Source: Mesodorylaimus sp. YZB2_4 (taxonomy: Eukaryota > Nematoda > Enoplea > Dorylaimida > Dorylaimidae). Taken from it: a stretch of DNA of 64,000 nt. The stretch spans positions 675,501 to 739,500 of the forward strand of contig JASANH010001278.1 in NCBI GenBank assembly GCA_030248295.1. Direction: 5' to 3'. The position numbers and the translations under genes were made by a program. The notes beneath the pieces were generated by a model that was not told the DNA's origin, ran no database searches, and saw only the letters and a program-made list of their open reading frames with translations. Of this stretch, positions 12,553-25,045 are shown in pieces; positions within the stretch are counted from its first letter, which is position 1, and each line of letters opens with the position of its first letter.

Positions 12553-12562
12553 GTGTTTTCAG
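12553..12562 (+). promoter_or_regulatory. probable trans-splice acceptor before calpain start
   Basis: The sequence AGTGTTTTCAG ends 3 bases before the ATG at 12566. The nearest upstream GT that could pair with it as an intron is too close for a normal intron, so spliced-leader addition is the simpler reading. A 5'UTR intron with a more distant donor is the alternative. Confidence 0.4.
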
Positions 12563-12565
12563 GAG

Positions 12566-15500
12566 ATGGGGCAGCAGTTGTGCTGCGCTAGTGCACAATC
12601 ATCAGGCAGGGTGAGTGTGGAGGACTCGTTCCTGCCATTGCTGGAACAGGATTATGCCAGAATCAAGGAGCATTGTTTGAAGAGTGGCAAACTGTTTGAA
12701 GATCCCCTCTTCCCAGCTACCTCCAGCAGTCTAGGCTATTATTTGTCGCCGAGACTGACCAGGCAATGGATGAGGCCGAGGGTAAGTATTGCAGGGGTGG
12801 TTGATTAAAGGGGGAGGGTAGTTTGAGAAGGGAGATAAGTCGTGGTGACAACCTGTCGGGTTGATGTTTCACGTCAGAAAATCATTGGCCAGATTAGTGT
12901 CGTCATTTCATGTTAGGCTATTTCCTTCATAAAAAAGACTGGTCTGAGCTGCAGGCGAGTGCAGGCGCAACTTTATTTAAGGATATCTGCGCTCAATTTG
13001 GAACAGAACCAGCATTTTTCGTTGGAGGTGGAGCGACGTCAGATTTGGTTCAAGGAGAGTTAGGTAAGTCCAAACCAAAAGTCGTTCTCTGAAAATGTCG
13101 GATTTATTGATAAGGAAACTTTGATCTCGTGCCTGAGCAAGAATACCCCTTTCGCCACCTCCTGTCAGGGAAGGCAATGAGGAAGTTCCGGCGTGTCGAA
13201 AGGACTCCTACTGATCGTGAGTTTCCACATTCTTGCAGTTGCGAATGCGACTTTAGTTGGGATCTGCTACAAGGAGTTGGCACGGGTTGGAGCAGTGTTT
13301 GATCAGCTGATATTATTTTAATTTTTTCCAGTCCGCCCTCTTCAACTACGTACTGTAGATTCAGACACACTAACTGCAGATATGGTCATAAAATCAGGGG
13401 ATCTTGTATTACTAGGCAACTGTTGGGTTGTGGCTGCTGCCTCGTCCCTGGCTGATCACCCGCAATTGCTCGAGCGTGTTGTGCCTTCGGATCAATCGTT
13501 TTCGAGACCAGATTATGCGGGCATTTTTCGATTCAACTTTTTCGTGTACGGCCAATGGGTGGAGGTGGTGGTCGATGACCGTCTGCCCACTGACCATGGA
13601 CGAATGGTTTATGTGCATTCCTCGCAACCCAACGAGTTCTGGGGTGCTTTGCTGGAGAAAGCGTATGCAAAGTGAGTCCCACGGTGGCACATCCTTTAGG
13701 TCTATGCCTTTCATGGGGTATCAGGATGCCTGGCATGGATCTGGTACTCATGATGGGTTAGTCTTATTTCAGCACGTGACTTTGAATACAAAGGTTACGC
13801 GGGCAAATCAATAAGAAAATTTGTTACGTCGATTACATCAAGGATCAATGATTCTTGATCCTTGACGTAATCTTTTCAGATAAGTCCAGTCCTTGGCGAA
13901 TCTTTTCAAACACAAGAAAGGATCAAGGATGATCCTTTCTTTCATCTGAAATTGCTGTCAAAAGACTGATAATCTCAGGTCACATTTTTCATCTTGTGTC
14001 TGCAAATTTTTTGATTCGAATCCACATCTGAGCTCATGTTGCCTTGCAAGTATAAATTACAGCACCTGTCAGAACCATTAGTGTCGCAGAATTCATTATT
14101 TGTACGCGCAGATTGCTTGGGTGCTACCAGGCCCTGATTGGTGGCGTGTGCGCCGATGCACTGACCTGTTTCACTGGCGGCGTTACGGAAACATTTCGAT
14201 TGAAGATCGAGACGCCACCAAACATCGGCCGTATACTGCTGCACGCCGTTGATATCGGGTCTCTGGTGTGCACTGGCGTGTGGGTAAGAAATCCCGCGGT
14301 TGCAAAATCGTGTTTGCTGATTCGCTTTTGCAGGGTATTCACAACTTGGAAATGGAAAACGGTTTGGTTACGGGCCATGCATTTTCTGTCACCGATGTGC
14401 AGCAAGTAAGTCATTAGAGTGCCTGCAGGGGCTACCGTTGTTGACATTGGCATTGCACTGGAGACGTCAAATCAGTGGTTCGTGCCCACTACTATGCCAT
14501 TCGAAACGTGTTTCCCGCTGAATGCTTGTATGAGAAAACAAGCTTCACCATGGTGCGGGGCGTGCGACGGTATGGTAGAGATCATGGCACAACAGGGGAC
14601 TTCTGCGTCAGTAAAGTAGTCATACTGTAAAAGTGGAGGAGCTCTTGAGAGCACTCCGCCACAGCTCTCTGCTTCCGCATTCCCCGTACCGAGGTGTCAT
14701 GGAATTCTCTTGACATAAAAACCATATTCGCTGTGATGTACTCCAAATAAATCGTAGACGAGGGAACTTTAATGTTCGCTTCTGAGAAGATTTGTCTACT
14801 GTATTGCATATGGAGCCAGGGCACAGTAGATTTCAAAAAGCGAGTAATATACAGTAGCACACCTGTATTTCAGGTGTGCATAAATAGTTTTTGAGTTGCA
14901 TGGTGGCACCATGGCAGGTCATGCCTTCTCATGAATTGCCGCCATTACTTGCGCGTAAAGATCACTCTCAGATGCAGCTTATCCAATGCCTGTGTTTGAC
15001 ATGGCCTAGCCAATGCCATGTCAAGCACAGCAGCTTCTAAGGGTTGAAAGCAGGAAAAATCTCGATCCGTATCTCGAAAGTTATTTATTCGAAGCTACAA
15101 TAATTTGAGGCAGGTCTTTTGAGCTGTACTTGATCGTATGCCGGAGGAAATTTTGTGGCGAGTGTAAAGTTTAACCATATTTTTCCTGCCTGAACGGAAT
15201 CCAGCGCCCCGGAACCACTAATCAGACCCCAGCATTTGTCAGGTCGAGCTTCTGAACGATAATCACTGGGTGACCCTAGTGCGTGTCCGTAATCCGTGGG
15301 GCAACGGTGTCGAATGGCGTGGACGATGGAGCGATCGGTCACGAGTCTGGTCGTATGTGCCAGACGACATAAAGGCCAAGCTAAGATACAAGGCTCAAGA
15401 TGATGGCGAGTTCTGGTATGTCTGTTGTATGCTGCACCACACCTGAGACAGACATTATTGTCTTGCAGGATAGATTTGAACGACTTTGTTCGCAACTTCG

Positions 15501-17732
15501 ATCAAGTGGACATTTGTCACATGACTCACGATTCGGCGCCAAGTGCCACTTTTCGCAGGTGGCAAACCAGTCACGTGCATGGTGCGTGGGTGAAGAGAAA
15601 ATCGGCTGGTGGTCGATTAAAGTATTATGGTGAGCTAGAGCATCATTCCACTTCGTTTTAGTCTATTCGACGCTTTAACCTCTTACAGACACGTTTGCTT
15701 CGAATCCGCAGTTCGAGTTTTATGTTGGCGATCAAGGGTCGGGCGTGAGGGACAGACAGTTCGTGAGTGTGATCATAGAATTGACTCAGAAACGGCGCCG
15801 AGGACGAGTCGCTCATAATCCGCTCTATATAGGATTTGTGCTGTATCAAGTGAGTGGCTGCTTTTTTGAGTTTCGGGCGGGAGCTTGTTTCGTGCGAGGG
15901 CTTGTAGCGCGATCTCCGTTGAGGCTTCGATAGTCCGATACGCGTTACAGAAAATCTTTGTTTTCCTTGTCTAGTCGACTTATCTTTACCAAAGTCATTA
16001 TCAAGGTTACATTTTTTTCAGATCGGAGTAGTTTTTTTGTTAGCTATGCACATGCATTGCAACTCATGCTGTAGACTTACAACTAGGGCGTAGGGCGGTG
16101 CCAAAACACCTTCAATTATCATGCTTTATGAATTTAAAACGATGAGCCCGCGACATTTTAAAATATTTGAAATTAAACTTAATCTGAAAATGAAAATGCT
16201 TTTCAGTTGCACAATGACCACTTCCCGCCCATGCCGGCATTGTTCTTTCAAGAACAACCTCGCGTGGGTGCTGTGGAGAGTTACGATAATAATTGCATTA
16301 TTACTAAACGATTTACAATACCGTGCGGCAGGTTAGTCACAGTGTTTTGAGTAGCAAGTACGGTGTGTGAGGGTGTGCATTTCCTCTGCAGGTACCTCGT
16401 GGTGCCCTCCACATGGGAGCCAGGCGAAGAAGGTAGCTTCCAATTGAGAATATGGTCACAAACAAACATCCGCGTGGCTGGTGACGCCAGCGCCCTCTCG
16501 TCGGCCACTTCTTACAATTATCCCACTTGGAACACGAAACAGGACCGCTTTCGCAGGCACCGTTCACAACAGACACTACTCGACGAGCGAGGCAAGAAGC
16601 ACGTGGGCAATGGTCAATTCGAACCATTGCTAGCCTATGACCAATCGGCCATGGAAAACGGTCACTCTGGTCCAGTAGTGGAAAACCCAAAAATATTCAC
16701 GCGCATGTCCACTCAATTGAGCGATGTCCAAAATCGATCGGCGTACAAATTACTCAAGTCTTACGCAGGAAGGGTACCTCTACAGTTCAGGGTATCCCCG
16801 TATAAAAACGCCTTCACATTGTGCTTTTCAGGATATGACACTGACTGCTGAGCAATTGCAACGAGGATTGAATTCGTCTTACGCAAGTATGATAATATTA
16901 GAAACAATATTTTTACAGATTTTAAGTCTGATAAATATATGTTGCAGAATCGAAGGCATACCGTTTGGCCCTAGACTGCTGCCGATCGTTGATATCATTA
17001 GTTGATGTAAGTCAGCCTGGCGAAAAGTGAAGTGACTGCGCAAGAAAAAAACTCCATTTTTTCACATTTTATAGAATGAAAATCGTTTCAAAATTTATAG
17101 CGATGAATTTCTTATATTGTACAGTTTCCTGGAGATGTGGACTGTAAGTAACAATTGCAAAAATTATTTTTAAATGTCACACGCTTTTTCTCAAACAGGA
17201 AAATTTTCGTTCGCACGATAAACGTCGTAGTGGCAATTTGGACAAAGAACAATTCTCGAGCAGTTTGTACGATCTGAATCTCCTGCCGTTGAGGCACACT
17301 AACCTCGACCCAGTGCCAGACTTGCAACTGGGCAGTCCGAATAAAAACGGCAGAGTCGGGCAGCTCAATGATTTGTCGAATGGGCCTCTCGCAATTCACC
17401 AAAAATGGATGCAGCCGATTTACGACCGTTTTTGTGACCGAGCGACCAACCGAGTCTCTTATTCGGAATTCATCAACTGCTGCTCCAAGCTTATGATGGT
17501 GGATAGTCTGCTAGAGCAATGCAAGCCCAGATACGCCGATGGACTTTATTCAATGTCTGCCGAACAGGTAGGCCTTATAATCCAAAAAATGCACAGAGTT
17601 CATAAGGGATCATCCAATCAAGGACGTCCAGGCTACCCGGATGGGGGTCCTGCCAAACACTTTTCAAAGTTGGCGGGAGATATCTTGCCTAAGTTACGTA
17701 TAACTATGAGAAATATTGAATATGACATCTAA
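12566..17732 (+). CDS. calpain-type cysteine protease with EF-hand-like C-terminus
   Basis: This is a calcium-dependent intracellular cysteine protease. Exons: 12566-12781, 12982-13063, 13416-13671, 14112-14283, 14334-14405, 15243-15415, 15469-15629, 15689-15849, 16207-16331, 16392-16773, 16832-16886, 16948-17006, 17075-17143, 17199-17567 or on to 17732. All phases join. The catalytic triad is Cys102 (GNCW; most calpains have GDCW), His257 ([10 protein letters not shown]) and Asn283 (RVRNPWG). The beta-sandwich (C2-like) domain follows, including [11 protein letters not shown] and [15 protein letters not shown]. An unusual polar stretch of about 70 residues follows it. The C-terminus resembles penta-[11 protein letters not shown], then a shortened loop ending in DEF, then [17 protein letters not shown]. 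The end is uncertain: without splicing the frame stops at 17732; using the weak GTAGGC donor at 17568, an exon from about 17810 is possible. Classical EF-hand calpains are not known from C. elegans. Confidence 0.9.
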
Positions 17733-17913
17733 TGTTTGGCCGATGGTGACTTTGGTCCGGGGTTGGTAATCGAGGTTTCTACTAACAGTCCCTAATTTCT
17801 TTTGCAAGGTTTCCTGCAAGTTCAATGCTTTTCTGACTGTATTTTCGAGAGACAAATCACCTGCAGGAATAAAAGGGCGAGCGATATCGACGCCCAATGA
17901 CGTTCCAAGGAGT

Positions 17914-17990
17914 TGGACATATAATAGACGCAGGAGAGACGACACGGCCTATACCTATGAGGTACAGCGTCCTGCTTCTATTATATGTCC
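17914..17990. repeat. short near-perfect inverted repeat
   Basis: TTGGACATATAATAGACGCA near 17913 is mirrored by TGCTTCTATTATATGTCCAG ending near 17991, with a loop of roughly 34 bp. It lies just downstream of the calpain gene. It could form a hairpin RNA or be a remnant of a small transposon. Confidence 0.6.
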
Positions 17991-20128
17991 AGCATTTTGG
18001 ACATTCGTCACACGAAGCAACCCTGCACAATGATTTAATTTAGCTAGCAGAAAAATTGTTCGATTGTGTGCGCGTGATGTGCAGGCGCACTTGTGCGTCT
18101 TGTCTCCAAACTTGGAACAGCTTATTAATTGCAATTTGTTTGTGAACCTCCACCCTTGGTCGTTTTTCCACGAGGTCGAGGTCGAGGCCTCGGCCAAACA
18201 CTGGAAATAATCAATATTAAAAAAGCACAAACGATGATTCAGAGTCGTCTCCTCGGGTGATCGATAACATTCCAGTTTTTCAAAACATTTTTGATCTTTG
18301 ATCTCTTTAAGGCGGATTGAACAATTTTAGTGCCACCAGGTTGTTTTGCTGATCAATCACTGTTTCTTATAAGCGTTAATGAGATGTCAGAGAAGATATG
18401 CTAAATCGACCAATCCAACCTTGGGCCTGGATCCCGATTCCGAACTGATCCGCTTCAAGAAATAAAGTATTAATGGGGATGACGTCTTTTGCACCACGCT
18501 CTCACCAACCTGCTCTGTTTCCCCGCTGTCACTGTCTATCAGACCACTCCAAAGGCACAACCTAAGCAGCTTCAAAAGCAGGATTCGATGCCGATTTGAG
18601 AGAAAAACTGGGATTTTCTCATTAGAATATGCCACGCACCAATTTCCCAGAAAGAAAGGACAAAATTTTAGTTGCTAATCTGGCTGATGCAGCAGTCAGA
18701 TCGGATCCATCCACCCATCGTTTTGGCGGATCGGTTCAACCAGATTAGTTGATGCTGGGAGCAATCCTTTTTTTAGAGTAAATATATGCTATAGGGGTGG
18801 GGTCTGCTACAAGGGGAGGAGGATCAAGGAGTAATGGATGATAAGTGGATGGAGGGTGGAGAGTCAAAAAACGCCTTTTTTTTAAGGGCGTTTTTTATGG
18901 ATGGCCCATAAGTTGCCCGTTTAAACATATAGGTACTTATTTTATCTAGAAATACTCTTGCACTTTATCGAACAGTTATGCGTAAACATATGCTTCTCTA
19001 GTGTAAAGCTGTTCTCCAGGTTTTTTAACCTTGCCTGCCCATGCTATGTTTTGGAAGCCAACCGCTAAAAAAGTGCATAGCCTGCTACCTATGTTTATAA
19101 AAAACCCAGCACATTACGGCCAGATTCAAATCCAAGATCAGGCAAATCCTCTATGGGCAATGAATTTTTCAAAATTGCTGGAACTCCCTTTTTCAGATCC
19201 TACTCACGTTATTGAAAGCATAAACGCTGCACTCCCGATTGCTGTCTCAAGTGCATCGAGTCAAGTGATCAAGTGATCGTATTAGTGATGACTTCTCGTG
19301 CCATTTTTGTCCAGCTCTGTCTAAAACTGATGTCTTTTCATTTCTGCCCCTTGCTTATTTTAAGCCATAAATTAAGCGCGCACTGTCGTTTTGTGAATGG
19401 GTCCTAAAAGTGCGTCCCATATGTACTGTAAGTCTGAATGCAACAGAGTGAGGATCATACGATACCATCGTCATACTGAGTGATTGAGGTACATTGTCGT
19501 TTCTGATGCCGAATCCGTTTTATTGAAAAGTTTTTAAAAATTTGAAAAGTTTCAGCCAAAGTTTCGTTAATTTCCTGCATATGCATTTTGTATGACTATA
19601 AAAATGCAGAGCTGAATGAGGCTTCATGAATCACTGAGTTCTCTGATTGACCTTTGATATATTTTATCCCTATTTCACTGGCACTTATCGTTAGCCCAGT
19701 AGTTATGCTGATGCAGTTATCTCGCTGGCATCTACAGTAGACCGACGGGCACACCTTGGCCTTCGCCTGTTCCGTCAGGCGTACTCGCACGGAATTGCCT
19801 GTTCTGTCAGTGCGAAAAATTGGTTTCAGAGAAGGGGTCGCCTTCACTGTAAACAGTGCATTTTAGTATTGCCTACCCGCTAGGCACAAACAAGGCGCAC
19901 GTGACTATTGGCCCAGACGCAAAGTCAACAGGATTTACTGGAACGGGGCTGATGAGACGCTGAATGGGAACTAAACAAGCTCCCGACGGTGTTCAGACGC
20001 TTTTTTGGAAGATGCGCATCGTCAGTGTGCCCTCGCCAGCCGTCTAGGCACGCTGCGCGCCGCCTACGTTGTACGCGAGACCAGAGTCTCTGGCAACCTG
20101 AGAGAATCTGCTCTTATTCTTCTAAACT
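17991..20128. other. intergenic region with transposon fragments
   Basis: Around 18680-18765 a 'cagatcggatcc...gttgatgctgg' segment belongs to the CCAGCATCGAC repeat family. Around 18840-18905, 'gagtcaaaaaacgcc' followed by 'ggcgttttttatggatggccca' matches the end of the element at 55515-56758 and also forms a local hairpin. No gene is recognised; the open frame at 19031-19276 has no family signature. Confidence 0.45.
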
Positions 20129-20558
20129 ATGTCGACCAGGATCATAATTTTGTCTTGTTTATTTTCCGTTTTTGGCAGAGTTTCTTCACGAACCGCGTGT
20201 TTCGTTGTGACTGGCCAACTGCGATGCAATTCGGAACCTGAGAAGCACATGGATGTGGAGTTACATCTTATGGATGATGATGGTAGGGTTGGTAATTTGT
20301 CATGAGCAATCGAATCAATTGTTTTCCTGCTTTTCAGGAGCTCTAAATCCTGATGATACAATGGGCTGGACAACGAGTGACGAAGATGGTCGATTTAAAA
20401 TCGAAGGCTGTGGATATGACTTCTTGACGAAACCTGATCCGTATCTTCGAATCTGGCATCATTGTCGTTCAAAGAAAGGGATCATAAAAAAATATCGTCT
20501 TTTTTCAGTCAAATATGCTCCCGAGACTATTTTAGCAGGAGTTATACAATTGGATTAA
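20129..20558 (+). CDS. transthyretin-like (TTR) family secreted protein
   Basis: The gene has two exons, 20129-20282 and 20338-20558. They are joined by a 55-bp intron (GTAGGG to TTTTCAG) in matching phase, giving 124 residues. The start is chosen because it opens a signal peptide (IIILSCLFSVFG). The mature part has the TTR-like order: VTGQLRCN near the N-terminus, then a short acidic strand region (ELHLMDDDG), TSDEDGRFKIEG, DPYLRIWHHC, and a final AGVIQLD strand. Two conserved cysteines (LRC and HHC) are present. TTR-like proteins are extracellular and largely restricted to nematodes; some act as bridging molecules in engulfment or are secreted by parasites. The specific role here is unknown. 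The length is typical of the family. Confidence 0.8.
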
Positions 20559-21210
20559 GGCTTGGCTAATATTGAACCAAAATTATTTGTTCACAATGCT
20601 TCTAGCGTCTTTGAGTTGTTGGTGAAGAAATTTTGTGCCAAAAGTGCTCACGTCAGCTGTTACACACATTATCCGATTTTCCGCCCCGAGTAAATCGCTC
20701 ATAGCTCTTACCAGGGGGAATAGAGTGGAAGAGGGAAAAGGGGCGCTGACGCGAGGATAACCTTAAATGTAGGCCACAGATGGTTCGAAGACACAGGTCG
20801 CATAGTGTAACCACTGCTAGAGGGCCATGGCGAGTGGGAGAGAAATATTGCTCAACTCCTTTGGGGACGTCAACTCCTCCAGTTGATGTTTCAGCCTTCG
20901 GTAAGCTGCAGGACTTGCCTTGCTCCGTCTGAGTTTTTGTCCCACCTACTTGGGTCGGTCGCATTCTTTCCATTCTTGCCAGCAGTCAAACCTTATAAGC
21001 TTGCATGTGCGGGGGACCTGCACGCACAGCAGTGTCCTTCTGTGTGTCTCCACTAGGAGCACCTCCACGCGATGGCATCCTGGACACCGACTTCCTCGGA
21101 CGATGGCGGGTGGGCTTTGAACACTGTCGGTGTTCGGCAGCCGAGCCTGTCTGCTCGTTTGGCTTCCGTCTCTCCAATCGGAGCTGGGTACTGGATGAGC
21201 TGGGTACTTG

Positions 21211-21345
21211 ACGGTACTGGATGAGTCACCCACGGCCTGGCGCGCAATGTCAGCGAGGGTTTATGGTTCGCAAACCGACCTCCGTCGCCGGGGCTCGAAC
21301 CTGGGACGAGTCCAGCCACTCCAAAGCAATACGGAGAGACGAATG
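21211..21345 (+). repeat. tRNA-like dispersed repeat (SINE-like), copy 2
   Basis: It matches 5191-5300. The segment 'ggggctcgaacctgggac' looks like a degenerate tRNA B box, and 'tgccgaaccgctgcaccg' follows. No intact tRNA cloverleaf is evident, so I call it a repeat and not a tRNA gene. Confidence 0.5.
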
Positions 21346-22294
21346 CCGAACCGCTGCACCGCCGCGGCCGCTGTGGTCGCGATAAGTGGCAGAAGAATCT
21401 GGCTCACTACGAGTAGCTGTGAGATATAGCAGCTCACGTAAGCGGTTGTAGCTATTATTAGATAATGCTTGTAGCCGGCGTTTTCCTAAATCTGGCGCGT
21501 GTCAACGATGGACTCGCATAAGATTGTGAACCAAGGATAATGAGTCAGTGATGTGACGTTGAAACAATGTGAGAAGATGTCGATTTGCAGTATGGAGCTC
21601 AAAAGAAGCGGCTAACGAGGCAAAAGATTGAGACAAAACCCGCAGGTGACACCTTTTTTCTGGTGCTATGCATCAAGCTGTGAATAATTTTGTTCTGCGT
21701 TCTAAGACATCCTGCTGTAGGGTTCATGGGGCTTTTGATGGAAGCAGTAGAATTATCTATGGTATGATATGCTAGACTTTGTCAGGCGTCAAAGCATATC
21801 GCTGTTGTAAATTTTGTGTCGTGCCAGCCCAGTATTCTATTTGTATTGTTTCGTATTTCAGATGATTGAACGTGAGATGACACAAGAAATGGCATTAATC
21901 CAATACATTAAATAAATAATAGCGCGGTTCAACAAAGACATTAAAACCCAGAGATCAAATTTAACCGAAAGTTCGTTTTGCATTGATCGAAGACATTAGC
22001 GGGCATATTTTCATCGATTGAGGACAGAGTCGATATGGTAATAGGCCAAATGATGATTAAGATTGAGCTCTTCTCGCTTGAAGGTCTGGTCTTGATGGCT
22101 GAAAACCGTCCAAGTGAACTGGAATCCGTTTTACTACAGCACAGGTGCTGTTTGTTGCGCATCCTGCAGCCCTAAAACGCAGAGAGTCAGTACATAAGGA
22201 CTTTTATCGATGAACTCACCATCAGCAATATGTATTGTCGAGATAAGGCGATGGCAACGGCAATAACACCACAATTCGCAAATCCGACGATAAC

Positions 22295-22386
22295 CTTTCG
22301 TGTACAGAAAGTTTGTGTTGTTGAGGTGCCTTCTAATTATTACATTACAATGCACCTTAACAACACAAACTTTCTGCACACGAAAG
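22295..22386. repeat. 92-bp hairpin with 35-bp arms
   Basis: Arm 1 is 22295-22329 and arm 2 is 22352-22386, with a 22-bp loop. Of 35 positions, 33 pair by Watson-Crick, one is G-U on the transcribed strand and one is a mismatch. The size fits a miRNA-type precursor, or a tiny foldback element. No second copy was noticed in the window. Confidence 0.7.
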
Positions 22387-24580
22387 TATTGATTATACAC
22401 TCCTAATCAAGAAAAACAAAACGATCAAAATCGCTAAGCAGAGCTAATTTGAGGAGCAGCCGCCGGCGCTCACAGCAGACGACCGAAAAAAGCGCGGGAA
22501 TTTTGAAATTTGCGCGCCGGGTAGGTGGTTTTTGTGTTTAAACGGGTCGTGACAATCTGCGATCCACTTATTTTTGACGCGGATGGTCTCATTTGAAAGC
22601 CCATCTCTTTTTACATATATCGTAGTAAAATAAAGTGCTTTTTCGCACAAATGCATGAATGAGATGAATTGTAGTGAAAACTCTTGCATGAAATTTTGTG
22701 TTTGATCCAATTTTGTCAATTATAGAAAGAGGCTGTTTCATGCAAGATATCACGGCTTTGTAGAGAAAAAGGTGCTCTTTTTCACGAGCTGCGCCCGAAT
22801 CTTTTCAACTGCATATTAGTCGAGCTGTAAGGGTTTTTTCGAAACCCACATTTTTTGGACACCAAAAATTTTTGAACGGGTCCTGTTCCATGAATAGTGA
22901 CCTGGCCGTGAAATGATTATCGTTTTCGTGGTCCCTATGGCATCTACTTTCGAGATATGTAATTATACATGGGGGTCATTTTTCAAGGTTGGCCGATTCG
23001 GAGTCGATTCTTACAGACAGTGCCTCTTAAATTCTTCCGCTAATTTTATTAGCTACGATATCTTTTCTGCTCGTTCAGCTAACTCGCTTATAGATGATGT
23101 GATTTTTTTCATTTTGCGTTTTTTTGTGGACTATCTATTGGTACTGTACTTGATTGCTGTTACGCGCATTAGCTAGTATGCTTGTATGCCATGTATGCCA
23201 TGCGTGTCATCATGTAACTATGTGCGCGCAGCATGGCCTGTCGGTTTTTTGTCTAGATTTTTGTCAAGATTGCTGCTGTATAACGTGCATGCAGGCCAGT
23301 GCAACATTCACAATGAATCTGTCATCACAAGCACATTTAGCAACATTTAGCACACAAGCCTAATCGTAAGATCGAGCTAGGAAGTCCATTACATTTGTTT
23401 AATTTTTATTTGTTTTCAATGAAATGTTGAGTCTGTCAGATTTTTACGGTTCAGCTGTAAGTGCATTTTGATTAAGATACCGAAAGGTAGAGATCTCTTC
23501 AGCAAACTGTCAAAGGGATATGAAGCGCATCCTCTCATGCAAGTGTACATATCTTGTATACTCGGCCGGCGCCAGCCATGCCGTAAAATTTCTAAAATTT
23601 GTACCCTAGTGCTTTGGGTTTTGAAGTTAAAAGATTAGTTTTTTACAGTTTAAGGCATATGCAGTTCGATAAAAGTTTTCCACAAGAAAGGCATTAAACC
23701 AGATGAGGGCCTCATCTGCGAACAATCTTTTTTCGCAAGTTCATGGAACGAATGGGGAGTAGCTTCTGCTATTTACAGTAGCGTGGTTGAACGTGAGATG
23801 GTGTACGTACTTTTGCTTTTTTCAAAGTTCTATCAGAATACTTTAGGTCAAGGCTGACTAATCGTAAGCTGTTCTAGCTCCCTCACTCGTATGTCCTTTT
23901 TCAGCTCTCGAACTGTTAGGTCAACAGTGTCGGCTAGTGGACACGAGTCAACACTAAAGGAATCTGGGTTTCGAGCCTAGGGCCTCCTGATTGGCAGGCT
24001 GACACGTCACGATCCCTGAACCACGATTTCGCATGGAGCATATTCTTTTTATGTACAGTGTATTAGCGGTTTTGTCATTCGTCGAAACCCATCAGCGCCT
24101 GTCTGGCAGACGTGGTAGGGTGATAGAGTTTAAATTTTTGCAGTTATCTCACAATCAGTCGCATTGATTAGGCTCACTGATCAAGAAACCAAGACTAGTG
24201 CAACTTGCAAAGCCCTCTTCATTACACCGAAAGACTGGATAAGAGCGGGTGATAGCAAGGACAAGATTTCGAGTATCCATCGCTTGCGGTTAGTGTTCGC
24301 GCCCGTTTTCTGATATAAAAACTTGTTTCCTGTTTCATTCCGTTATGGACAAAAAATGTAAGGGGTGCGCTAATCGTAAGTAAATAAAAACGGATTATTG
24401 GCACCTTGGTTCCACCGGGTAACTGTGGGATTAATCTTCGTTCTCGTTCACGTGGTTCACGCGAAGCCGTTTTTCAAAAATGTGGTCAGATACGAAATTG
24501 TTTTCAGAATTGACGAAAGTAAGTTGATAAGGAAAATGGGTGAGTAATATTACTGTGAATTCTTGGTTTTCAGTACGGAG

Positions 24581-25045
24581 ATGTATTACTGTTACGTCAA
24601 AGGATGTGGTAGTGAATATGGTAAGCGCGCGGTGAGATTTCATGCAGTCCCAAAAAACCTGACGAAGAGGGAAGCTTGGATCAAGCACATTGGTCGAGCA
24701 ACGCCGCCGTCAGGTCACTGGAACAATGTGAGAATATGTTCTCGACACTTTGTCGATGGCCGACCGACCAAAGATAATCCGTATCCAGTTCTACACATGG
24801 GGCGAAATGACGGACAATTAATCAGGCGCAACGAAATTCGTGATGCACCCCAAGTGGACGAAGTAGTAGAAGTGATGCATGGGAATCGAAATAGTCGAGA
24901 AGTTAGAAATGACGAAAGCTTAGTTGCTAGTGCCCTCCTGGAGTTGGCTGTCAGGCCAGTACAACAATTGCAAGCCACAACTTATTGTCAGTGTCCTGGC
25001 TTCGAGGAAGATAAGGATAAAGAAACTGAAGTTAAGACTCGGTGA
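24581..25045 (+). CDS. THAP-domain protein within the transposon
   Basis: This is a zinc-coordinating DNA-binding THAP domain at the very N-terminus: CYVKGC (C-x4-C), a central W (REAWIKHIG) and CSRHF (C-x2-H), with C2CH spacing as expected. The start at 24581 gives MYYC, which matches where THAP domains begin; an in-frame start six codons upstream would also be possible. The protein has 154 residues and the part after the domain is acidic and Glu/Arg rich with no catalytic domain. It is flanked by the inverted arms of the element and is presumably its DNA-binding protein or a truncated transposase. Confidence 0.7.
   Translation: MYYCYVKGCGSEYGKRAVRFHAVPKNLTKREAWIKHIGRATPPSGHWNNVRICSRHFVDGRPTKDNPYPVLHMGRNDGQLIRRNEIRDAPQVDEVVEVMHGNRNSREVRNDESLVASALLELAVRPVQQLQATTYCQCPGFEEDKDKETEVKTR

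Larger units (their letters stand above)
20559..24273. other. intergenic region with repeats, no gene recognised
   Basis: It contains the SINE-like repeat at 21211-21345 and the hairpin at 22295-22386. A third repeat-like part near 23945-24015 reads 'gggtttcgagcctagggcctcctgattggcaggctg', which resembles a tRNA-derived 3' part. Part of 20870-20990 resembles 51490-51545 ('agttgatgttt', 'acttgcctt'). Open frames appear accidental. Confidence 0.4.

Noticed and set aside
18870..18895. Bacterial-looking terminator hairpin (AAAACGCC...GGCGTTTTTT)
   Set aside because: It is the end of a transposon family also present at 55.5 kb, in a eukaryotic context.
21280..21350. tRNA-like sequence with a B-box-like word
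   Set aside because: No acceptor stem or anticodon arm could be paired, and the same unit recurs elsewhere, so a SINE-like repeat is more likely.
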